Assembly: GCF_000423305.1 (NCBI RefSeq)
Contig: NZ_AUHS01000003.1
Location: forward strand, 277,879 to 341,878
Direction of reading: 5' to 3'
DNA from: Legionella moravica DSM 19234
GTDB lineage: Bacteria; Pseudomonadota; Gammaproteobacteria; Legionellales; Legionellaceae
Length of the DNA stretch: 64,000 nucleotides
Under the pieces are notes generated by a model. The model was not told where the DNA came from, made no database searches, and was given only the letters and a program-made list of their open reading frames with translations. Below are positions 56,967 through 64,000 of the stretch, piece by piece (within the stretch, counting starts at the first letter, position 1; every line of letters begins with the position of its first letter). Position numbers and translations under genes: made by a program.

Positions 56967-57224
56967 CCTTGATTACATCACTGATACCATCATCTGGTCA
57001 TCTCAGCGGATCATATGTCATTTATTGCAGGAATAATGGTATTGCTTATTCAGAATTAAAGAAAGAGTAATGTGAAGAGACGATTGTATTTTTTTATGAG
57101 GCGTTATTTTATTTCAATCCAAAGACAGTTCCTGTTTAAAGAATCAATCTGACTGGAAGAAAATATTGCATCATGTTTACTTTTGTGACATTATGAGAGG
57201 GTTTTTGATTTTTGGACTCTACCC

Positions 57225-58898
57225 ATGTTAAAAAAAATCGCTCTTTGTGTCACGTTTTTGTCCTCATCTTCTCTTATTGCTGCCACTGAAGTGGATTTGT
57301 ACCAGGCGCCTCTTAACCGTTTAAATCAATTTCCGTTAACTCAGGACGCCTCGAAAACAACTCGAACATTAAATTCCTCCCCTAAAAATAATTCTTTGCA
57401 ACAAATGAATCAAACTAAAGAGGATAATGAGATCATAACGCGCTATCAACAAATGTACAAAGGCATACCAGTGATCGGTGCCCAGATCATGATAACCAAA
57501 ACTGGCAAGCAGGTTGGAATCTCCAAGGACAATGCCGAAGTGAACGGACATTTACTGGAAGACATTCAAATTGATATAAAGCCCACCATCAGCAGTCAAC
57601 AGGCATTGGAATTAGCTAAAAAATCCTATTTTAATGTTAATCCTCAAGCGGATACCCAACAGGAAAAAACTGAATTACAAATCAGACCAGGCGAGAATGA
57701 TGAGTTAACGCTGGTGTATTTGGTTTCTTTTAAAAGCATTCAAAAAGATGGCAAGCCGAGTTGGCCTTTCTTTGTCATTGATGCGAAAACCGGGGCTTTC
57801 GTGAGCCAATGGAATAATATTAAAACCTATCTGGACAGCGGCCCAGGTGGCAATGAAAAAGTTCATGAGTATTGGTACGGTAAAGATGGTTTGCCAGGAC
57901 TGGAGGTTACTCAAATGGGTAATCAATGTGTGATGGATAATGCCAAAGTGAAGTTAGTTAATCTGTATTCCGAATGGGATTGGGATAATATGATTAACTC
58001 GCCTTTTCAATATACGTGCAACAATAATGTAGAAGAAAATATTAACGGTGCCTTTTCTCCGAGTAATGATGCCTACTTTTTTGGACACACTATTGTCAAT
58101 ATGTACCAGGATTGGTACGGTCTAAATGCGTTGCAACAGCCCGATGGTAGACCCATGAAATTAGTCATGCGTGTCCATTTTGGTACACAATTTGACAATG
58201 CCTTTTGGGATGGGCAGGCCATGTCTTTTGGGGATGGCGAGGACTTTTATCCTCTGGTTTCTCTCGATGTTGCAGGTCATGAAGTAACACATGGATTTAC
58301 CGAACAACATTCAGGTCTTGAATACCATGATCAGTCCGGCGCTTTGAATGAATCCATGTCCGATATGGCTGGACAGGCATCTCGTGCTTATCTGCTAGAA
58401 CAAAATCCTCTTATGTACAATAAAGCATATTTGCAACCGAATGAAATAACCTGGGGCATTGGCGAGACTGTAGTCCGCGAAGCTTTTGGAAAAGCACTGA
58501 GATTTATGGATTATCCTTCTTCTGACGGCAGCTCTGCTGATTGTCTTGATAAAAATCTTGCTCAAAGCAAAGGGGCATATTGTGCAATTAGTTATGATGA
58601 GCTGATTGCTTTCGCAGAATCAAATTTTAGCGATCCTCAATATCGTCAAAATTACATAGTCCATACAGCGAGTGGCGTGTTTAATAAAGCATTTTATTTA
58701 CTCTCCAAAGATTTGGGAATCAAAAAAGCCTATCATTTAATGGTCATTGCCAATATGAAATATTGGACTCCTGCAACGGACTTTATATCTGGAGCCTGCG
58801 GCGTCGTTTATGCGGGTAGGGAGCTCAGTGTGGATTCAGGTGTGATTCAATCTGCATTTGGTCAGGTTGGAATTGATACTTCAAATTGTGCTGTATAA
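57225..58898 (+). CDS. Secreted M4-family zinc metalloprotease
   Basis: A 557-residue preproprotease. It has a signal peptide (MLKKIALCVTFLSSSSLIAA), an FTP/PepSY propeptide (about 25-205) and an M4 catalytic domain: HEVTH at 352-356 (ligands His352 and His356, catalytic Glu353) and Glu376 in ALNESMSD, with thermolysin spacing. VHTASGVFNKAFYLLS is the C-terminal active-site region. It is a homologue of ProA and of the 1788-3446 protease, but clearly distinct. There is no strong ribosome site. A terminator-like hairpin follows. Confidence 0.94.
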   Translation: MLKKIALCVTFLSSSSLIAATEVDLYQAPLNRLNQFPLTQDASKTTRTLNSSPKNNSLQQMNQTKEDNEIITRYQQMYKGIPVIGAQIMITKTGKQVGISKDNAEVNGHLLEDIQIDIKPTISSQQALELAKKSYFNVNPQADTQQEKTELQIRPGENDELTLVYLVSFKSIQKDGKPSWPFFVIDAKTGAFVSQWNNIKTYLDSGPGGNEKVHEYWYGKDGLPGLEVTQMGNQCVMDNAKVKLVNLYSEWDWDNMINSPFQYTCNNNVEENINGAFSPSNDAYFFGHTIVNMYQDWYGLNALQQPDGRPMKLVMRVHFGTQFDNAFWDGQAMSFGDGEDFYPLVSLDVAGHEVTHGFTEQHSGLEYHDQSGALNESMSDMAGQASRAYLLEQNPLMYNKAYLQPNEITWGIGETVVREAFGKALRFMDYPSSDGSSADCLDKNLAQSKGAYCAISYDELIAFAESNFSDPQYRQNYIVHTASGVFNKAFYLLSKDLGIKKAYHLMVIANMKYWTPATDFISGACGVVYAGRELSVDSGVIQSAFGQVGIDTSNCAV

Positions 58899-59214
58899 CA
58901 TGTGTTGACCCTTAATTGGCTTTATTGGATTGAGGGTTTACTGCATTTTGAATCAATCAATGTATCTGCATGATGCACTCAGATTTTTTTTTGCTCTAAA
59001 TGTTGTTTGCTGAGCATGGAAATTAGTATATAATCACCATGCTGGAATTACCCCAGAAATTTGACTGGATTAAAATTTTAAACGGGCATTCAGTCGGGAG
59101 TTGTTGCTAAGTGCTCCATAAGCCCTAAGTGCTGCGTAGTAGTTGAACAAGTCAATTGTTAACAGAACCTAGCCATCCATCAGGGATATCTATTAATTTT
59201 GTGTTGAGAACTGA
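58899..59214. promoter_or_regulatory. M4 terminator-like hairpin, then promoter and long leader of the permease gene
   Basis: ACCCTTAATT paired with GGTTGAGGGT-like sequence lies near 58910-58940. TTGCTG, a 16-bp spacer and TATAAT near 59030 form a good promoter, giving a leader of about 175 bases before the permease start at 59215. Confidence 0.5.
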
Positions 59215-60126
59215 ATGGCCATATATTTTATTACCACTGGCATATTAATTTTGAGTTTATTCTGTGTCGCTGTGATGGTAATTAAACTTCGTAGTGCTCC
59301 TTCCGTTCCTCTGACACTAACTCAATACGTCAAACTTACCTTTAGCGGCATAGTTGCCTTTATTGCAGATACTTTGGGAGTCGGCAGTTTTGCTGTCAAT
59401 GTTGCCCTGGCTAAATTATTGGGTACTTTTCGTGATGATGAATTACCTGCCGTTAATAATGGCGCACAGGTTATTCCCGGTGCCATTGAATCCTTATTTT
59501 TTATGCATTTGGTTGATGTAGATTTAACTACTTTATTAACTTTGGTTGCCGGAACCTGCATTGGCGGTTTATTGGGTGGTTTTGTTGTGAGTCAGCTGAG
59601 TAAACAAGCCATTCGTTTGGCAATGATGTGTTCGTTTGCGTTAATCATTGCGCTTTTAATCTCCCACCAGTTTCGATTATTACCCGTTGGCGGTGATTTG
59701 ATTGAGCTGCATTCATGGAAATTAGTGATAGGATTTTTTGCACTGGTAATCTGCGGGGCGTTGACTTCAGTAGGTGTCGGTTTATTTGTCATGGTTCAAG
59801 GGGTGTTGTTCGTCATGAATATATCACCTGTTGTTGCTTTTCCAATTATGACGACAGCTGGCGCAATGCAACAACCACTTACAACGTTGGTCTTTTTACA
59901 ACAAAATAAGATCCCTCTAAAGAAAACCTTGATTTTAAGTCTTTCAGGGTGTTTAGGGGTGATGATTACCATTCCTGTTTTCACGCAATTAACAATCAGT
60001 TGGTTACACACACTCTTATTATTTATATTAATCTATAATCTGATTGCTATTGGCCATACTTATTTTCGCTCCAAAACAAATAAAAATCGTGCACAATCGA
60101 GTGGTGCATTGGTTGCAGTGGAGTAA
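59215..60126 (+). CDS. TauE/SafE (TSUP) family membrane permease
   Basis: A 303-residue polytopic inner-membrane protein with about eight helices. The duplicated GIVAFIADTLGVGSF-type and GALTSVGVGLFVM segments are the TSUP repeat motif. Family members export sulfite or organosulfonates, but the substrate here is unknown. The ribosome site is weak and the leader is long. Confidence 0.85.
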   Translation: MAIYFITTGILILSLFCVAVMVIKLRSAPSVPLTLTQYVKLTFSGIVAFIADTLGVGSFAVNVALAKLLGTFRDDELPAVNNGAQVIPGAIESLFFMHLVDVDLTTLLTLVAGTCIGGLLGGFVVSQLSKQAIRLAMMCSFALIIALLISHQFRLLPVGGDLIELHSWKLVIGFFALVICGALTSVGVGLFVMVQGVLFVMNISPVVAFPIMTTAGAMQQPLTTLVFLQQNKIPLKKTLILSLSGCLGVMITIPVFTQLTISWLHTLLLFILIYNLIAIGHTYFRSKTNKNRAQSSGALVAVE

Positions 60127-60374
60127 CATTTTATTTTTGCAGGGTATTCCTAAAGCCAGGCAGCCTCGATATATCCCATACAATTGGCTTACTGCATCGC
60201 TTGGAACTTACAGACAAAATAGTTGCATCTACTTTGTTATTCTTATCCCTCGGTAAGGATAAATCAGCCCAAAGTGCTTCGTTCAACCTGATAGTGCAGT
60301 AAGTTCGCGTTCCAGTATCGGGTTTTAGGCATATATAGTATAATCAGCACAAATTTTAGATAACAGTGCATACT

Positions 60375-60854
60375 ATGGAAGAGCAAGTCAGTAAATCACA
60401 GAAAAAAAGAGAAGCCGATTTTTTACAAAAAACAGCGGTAAAGTTTATCGATTTAAGTGAAGCAAAATTAGATCTTTTGCCTCTTACCGATAATTTGCGT
60501 AAAGCAATTGTCGATGCAAAATCGATTAAAAGTCATGGTGCCAAAAGACGTCAGGCTCAGTTAATCGGTAAATTAATGCGTGCAGCCGATTATGAAGCAA
60601 TACTTGAGGCATACGAAAAAATCCTTGAAGAAGACAGTGCTATTACCGCTAATTTTCATGAAATTGAACAATGGCGGGATAAATTGATTCATGAGGGTAA
60701 AGACGCTTTAACCGAGTTTATTAATCTATATCAACCAGAAGACGTGCAACAGCTAAGACAGTTGATAAAAAAAGCAGTTGATGATCAGATGAAGGAAAAA
60801 AATACAGGTGCGGCAAAAGCTCTTTTTCGCTATTTAAGGACTTCTATATTATGA
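60375..60854 (+). CDS. darP: Ribosome maturation factor DarP (YjgA, DUF615)
   Basis: A 159-residue helical protein of the DUF615/YjgA family, which acts on late 50S maturation. KSQKKREADFLQK, RRQAQLIGKLMR and LFRYLR are conserved. I start at ATG 60375; GTG 60366 would add three residues. It overlaps rlmKL by 4 bp (ATGA), so the two ribosome-maturation genes are coupled. A TATAAT near 60347 may be its promoter. Confidence 0.92.
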   Translation: MEEQVSKSQKKREADFLQKTAVKFIDLSEAKLDLLPLTDNLRKAIVDAKSIKSHGAKRRQAQLIGKLMRAADYEAILEAYEKILEEDSAITANFHEIEQWRDKLIHEGKDALTEFINLYQPEDVQQLRQLIKKAVDDQMKEKNTGAAKALFRYLRTSIL

Positions 60855-62971
60855 ATTATCCATTATTTGTAAGTTGTCCCAAAGGTCTCGAATACTTGCT
60901 GGAAGAAGAGCTTAAAGCCTTAGGTTTGCATATCACCCGAGTCAGCCCGCAAGGGGTTTATGGGGAAGCGACCCTGCCTGTAATTTACCAGCTTTGCTTG
61001 TGGTCTCGTATAGCCAATAGAATTCAATTGGTTTTATTTAGTGGTCATGCAGCCAATGAACAGGCCCTGCATCAGCTCTGCACCGGATTTCATTGGCAGA
61101 CTGTGTTCACTCATGATAAAACCATAGCCATAGAGTTTCACGGCGCCTCCGATCAGATTCGCAATACCATGTACGGAGCTCAGGTCGTCAAAGATGGAAT
61201 TGTGGATCATTTTCGGCGTTTGAATGGTTCACGACCCAATGTAGACAAAGAAAAGCCGCAAATTCGCATTCACGCACATTTAAAAAATGATGTGTTAACA
61301 ATAAGTTTTGATTTAACGGGTTACAGTCTGCATCAGCGAGGATATCGTAGCAAAGCAGGAGCAGCTCCTTTAAAAGAAAATGTAGCAGCTGCTCTGTTGA
61401 TTCGGGCAAAATGGCCAGAACTAGCTGCCAAGGGTTATGGTTTGCACGATCCTTTTTGCGGCTCAGGAACACTTGTTATTGAAGCCGCGATGATGGCGGC
61501 GCATATCGCACCAGGGTTGCTACGTCAGGATCATTCTTTGCAATATTGGGCGCAACACCAAGAATCCCTTTGGGAAAAAATACGGCTTCAGGCTTTGCAG
61601 CAAGTAAAACCCCTGACAGTGAAGCTTACCGGCTCGGATAACGACAGCAAATTAATTGCATTAGCGCGTTCTAATGCCGAGCGGGCGGGAGTTACTCCTT
61701 TAGTCGAGTTCAATAATCGGGCCGTGGGTGATTCACGTCCGACAGATAAGACGGGATTGGTCGTTTGTAATCCGCCATATGGTGAGCGATTGGGTGAGGC
61801 GACACAGCTTGTACCATTATATCAACAGTTGGGAAGTACACTGCATCAATATTATCAAGGGTGGAAAGCCGCCGTGCTTACTTCAAATCCAATCCTGGCG
61901 AAGGCTATAGGACTGCGAGCAGGTAAACAATATACCTTGTTTAACGGCCCCCTTGAATGCAAATTATATTGTTTTGATATCTCCGCTGAGAATGAATTAA
62001 AGGGGACGCAATCAAGTACTTTGTCACCAAATGCACAAATGCTGCTGAATCGATTGGAAAAAAATCGGAATCATTTGCAAAAATGGGCCAAAAAGAACGA
62101 TATTTCTTGTTACAGGATGTATGACGCTGATCTGCCAGAATATGCTTATGCAGTTGATATTTACAACGATTATGCTGTGCTACAAGAGTATGCCGCTCCA
62201 GCCAGTATCCCGGTGCAAAAAGCGGAAAAACGCAGTTTGGAAGTAATGCAGGTGGTGCCACGGGCACTTGGCATCAATCCCGATAAATTAGTGCTGAAAC
62301 AGCGCAAGCAGCAGAAAGGGACAGAGCAATATCAAAAAATGGATAAGACACGACATACGATGGTGGTGACTGAAGGCCGAGCCAAACTCATCGTGAATCT
62401 CTATGATTATCTGGATACCGGCTTGTTTTTAGACCACAGACCCTTACGATTGCGATTTGCCCAATTGAAGCCCGGAACTCGATTTCTCAACTGTTTTTGT
62501 TACACGGCCAGTGCCAGTGTTCATGCTGCGTTGGCAGGTGCCGTCACAACAAATGTTGATTTATCCAATACTTATTTAAAATGGGCAGAAGATAACTTTA
62601 AACTCAACCAAATTGAGGTCTCAAAACACCAGTTTATTCAATTTGATTGTAGGGAATGGTTAAAAATTACCAGAGATCGATTTGATGTTATTTTTCTGGA
62701 TCCCCCCAGTTTTTCCAATTCGAAAAGAATGACGGATACGCTGGATATTCAGCGAGATCATGTTCTTTTAATAAACTCGGCAATGCGCTTGCTTAATCCG
62801 GATGGTGTTTTGTATTTTTCTACCAACTTTCGCCAATTTAAACTGGATCCTTTGCTCAAGGAAAAATATTCCGTACAGGATATTAGTACTCAGACTATAG
62901 ATCAGGATTTTAAAAGAAATAATAAAATTCATCATTGCTTTAAATTGGTAATGCCGCAATTTGCTGGTTAA
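60851..62971 (+). CDS. rlmL: Bifunctional 23S rRNA methyltransferase RlmKL
   Basis: A 706-residue fusion. The N-terminal THUMP domain (about 45-155) is followed by the RlmL m2G2445 methyltransferase with FCGSGTLVIEAAMMA and VCNPPYGERLGE. The C-terminal half is the RlmK m7G2069 methyltransferase with NCFCYTASASVHAALAGA and FLDPPSFSNS. Both SAM-binding sets are intact, as in the E. coli fusion. Confidence 0.96.
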   Translation: MNYPLFVSCPKGLEYLLEEELKALGLHITRVSPQGVYGEATLPVIYQLCLWSRIANRIQLVLFSGHAANEQALHQLCTGFHWQTVFTHDKTIAIEFHGASDQIRNTMYGAQVVKDGIVDHFRRLNGSRPNVDKEKPQIRIHAHLKNDVLTISFDLTGYSLHQRGYRSKAGAAPLKENVAAALLIRAKWPELAAKGYGLHDPFCGSGTLVIEAAMMAAHIAPGLLRQDHSLQYWAQHQESLWEKIRLQALQQVKPLTVKLTGSDNDSKLIALARSNAERAGVTPLVEFNNRAVGDSRPTDKTGLVVCNPPYGERLGEATQLVPLYQQLGSTLHQYYQGWKAAVLTSNPILAKAIGLRAGKQYTLFNGPLECKLYCFDISAENELKGTQSSTLSPNAQMLLNRLEKNRNHLQKWAKKNDISCYRMYDADLPEYAYAVDIYNDYAVLQEYAAPASIPVQKAEKRSLEVMQVVPRALGINPDKLVLKQRKQQKGTEQYQKMDKTRHTMVVTEGRAKLIVNLYDYLDTGLFLDHRPLRLRFAQLKPGTRFLNCFCYTASASVHAALAGAVTTNVDLSNTYLKWAEDNFKLNQIEVSKHQFIQFDCREWLKITRDRFDVIFLDPPSFSNSKRMTDTLDIQRDHVLLINSAMRLLNPDGVLYFSTNFRQFKLDPLLKEKYSVQDISTQTIDQDFKRNNKIHHCFKLVMPQFAG

Positions 62972-63034
62972 TTAGTTCCCTGAGAGTGCGCAGGATGCAA
63001 TAAAAATGTTCCTGCGCCGGGTCAAAAATGGGAT

Positions 63035-63544
63035 TTAGTGCGATTCCGCTTTAGCAGTACCGTAGATTTGCTCTTTTAGTTCGTTCATATATCCAGCCAT
63101 AAAAAAAAGTTCTGCTGTGAGAAAGAGCGGTGCGATTAACGCCTGGCCCAGATTGACCATGAACGCGGGTTGTTTGCCTTCAATATAATGGCCATAAAAT
63201 TGTAATCCCCAACCAACAACAAAGGTTATCAAGAATGCCCAAAGACCAACTTTGGTGGGACCATAATAATTAAACCAACTGGCCAACCATAATAATATGA
63301 GCAAAATTGGTGTAAGAGCCAGAGCCAGTTTCCAGTGCAGTCTGAAGTAATAAACTAAAAAGACCAGAGTTGTTAGACAGGCCAGATTGGTTGAATAGAC
63401 CCCAGGAACACTAATTTTAACGAACCCTAGCAGGATCATCATGGAGAGGATGATTAAAGGCACTCCTGCCATATGAGTGTAGCGAGTCATCGCATTTTGG
63501 TGGTATTCAGCATAAAATTGAGCTTGCTCAACAAATGATTTCAT
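63035..63544 (-). CDS. Mpo1/DUF962-like membrane protein
   Basis: A 169-residue protein with about four membrane helices. The histidine-bearing motifs are conserved: EQAQFYAEYHQNAMTRYTHMAG near the start and LQFYGHYIEGKQPA near 115. These match yeast Mpo1, an Fe-dependent dioxygenase that alpha-oxidises 2-hydroxy fatty acids. Start at ATG 63544 with AGGGTGAT upstream; GTG 63553 is less likely. The bacterial role is unknown. Confidence 0.82.
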   Translation of the reverse strand: MKSFVEQAQFYAEYHQNAMTRYTHMAGVPLIILSMMILLGFVKISVPGVYSTNLACLTTLVFLVYYFRLHWKLALALTPILLILLWLASWFNYYGPTKVGLWAFLITFVVGWGLQFYGHYIEGKQPAFMVNLGQALIAPLFLTAELFFMAGYMNELKEQIYGTAKAESH

Positions 63545-63669
63545 TATAATCACCCTGATTTATATTCCATTAAGAAAACATAGCACAATATGGCACTAAC
63601 TACCAAAATGAAGGCGAGTAAATAATAAAAGAATGCTGTACATGACAAAAAAGCGGTCTTGCCCGCGCA

Positions 63670-64000
63670 CTGATATATCCCCTCAAATTTGCTAAAAATA
63701 ATTGCAGTAAAGTTGAAGTCGTGATCTAATTTTCCCCAACAAATTTGTTTGGGGAAAATGATGGAACCTATCGATTTACTACATGACCATCTCATGGAGG
63801 AATGTCCTTTTATCCATGGCAAACGTTTACAAGCATTAATGGATGTAGCATGTTCACTACAAAAGAAGCAAAACCTATCGCTGACAGCAATAGGCAAAGG
63901 ATTAACTGGAAACAGTTCATTAAAACACAAGATTAAAAAGGTAGATCGTCTTGAGGGCAACAAGCACCTATATGAAGAGATAAGTTCGATTTATGTAGGT
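63670..64000 (+). mobile_element. IS4-family (IS10-like) insertion sequence, left end; right end outside
   Basis: The left end CTGATATATCCCCTCAAATT resembles the IS10 terminal repeat. It is followed after 60 bp by a 28-bp palindrome (TTTTCCCCAACAAATTTGTT onward) and the transposase. The bases just before the end (TCTTGCCCGCGCA) match the repeat near 25575, so it landed in a copy of that dispersed repeat. Confidence 0.85.
63758..64000 (+). CDS. IS4/IS10-family transposase, N-terminal part
   Basis: An 81-codon open frame running off the right edge, starting at ATG 63758 or ATG 63761. DLLHDHLMEECPFIHGKRLQ, SLTAIGKGL and KHKIKKVDRLEGNKHLYEE match the N-terminal domain of IS10-like DDE transposases. 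The catalytic core lies outside the window. Confidence 0.9.
   Translation, partial: MMEPIDLLHDHLMEECPFIHGKRLQALMDVACSLQKKQNLSLTAIGKGLTGNSSLKHKIKKVDRLEGNKHLYEEISSIYVG

Noticed and set aside
63550..63963. 137-codon minus-strand frame at the right edge
   Set aside because: It is antisense to a clear IS10-like transposase and spans the IS left end.

Overview
The window looks like chromosomal DNA of Legionella pneumophila or a very close relative, spanning the replication-origin region. The dnaA-dnaN-recF-gyrB block is at 31.6-38.4 kb and the oppositely transcribed rpmH-rnpA-yidD-yidC-mnmE block is immediately to its left. Interspersed are genes I recognise as Legionella Dot/Icm effectors: the astacin protease LegP (22.7 kb), RavA next to hfq (45.5 kb) and the zinc phospholipase C PlcC/CegC1 (53.3 kb). 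There is also a probable membrane effector convergent with legP, a Legionella-type outer membrane protein, and AT-rich intergenic DNA full of decayed repeats. Names come from motifs and remembered gene order. No database search was run.

Layout. 0-7 kb: a large unknown protein cut by the left edge, a secreted M4 metalloprotease, a Rossmann/DUF2520 protein and parC. 7.5-14.5 kb: the F1Fo ATP synthase operon atpIBEFHAGDC on the minus strand with a visible promoter and terminator. 15-19.9 kb: two BON-domain lipoproteins, a DiaA-like SIS protein, YraN and LpoA, divergent from rsmI; this matches the E. coli rsmI/lpoA-yraN-diaA-dolP order. 20-21.5 kb: a 0.57 kb inverted-repeat element carrying a dead GIY-YIG gene, and an AbrB-like remnant. 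21.5-25.3 kb: an AlkB-type hydroxylase, legP and the membrane effector. 25.6-26.2 kb: a nested inverted-repeat island. 26.3-30 kb: mnmE, yidC, yidD, rnpA, rpmH. 30.4-31.6 kb: an ankyrin pseudogene and DnaA boxes. 31.7-38.4 kb: dnaA, dnaN, recF, gyrB, with parS sites inside recF and upstream of gyrB. 38.5-45.2 kb: an outer membrane protein, a GT4 glycosyltransferase and the aguB-speA-aguA putrescine operon. 45.5-54.9 kb: ravA, hfq, hflX, an 1175-residue calpain-like protein, a TlpA-like thioredoxin and plcC. 55-64 kb: a small secreted protein, a secreted S28 serine peptidase, a second M4 metalloprotease, a TauE/SafE permease, darP, rlmKL, an Mpo1-like membrane protein, and an IS4/IS10-type insertion sequence cut by the right edge.

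The most notable protein is the 1175-residue one at 48673-52200. Its N-terminus carries an apparently intact calpain-type catalytic set (Gln16, Cys22, His204, Asn225), and its C-terminal half holds five tandem repeats of almost exactly 90 residues. At the DNA level, two deletion derivatives of one ISAs1-family element, each with 59-bp terminal inverted repeats and a 10-bp target duplication, lie in opposite orientation 17 kb apart, between recF and gyrB and just after the thioredoxin gene. No tRNA, rRNA or CRISPR array was seen.
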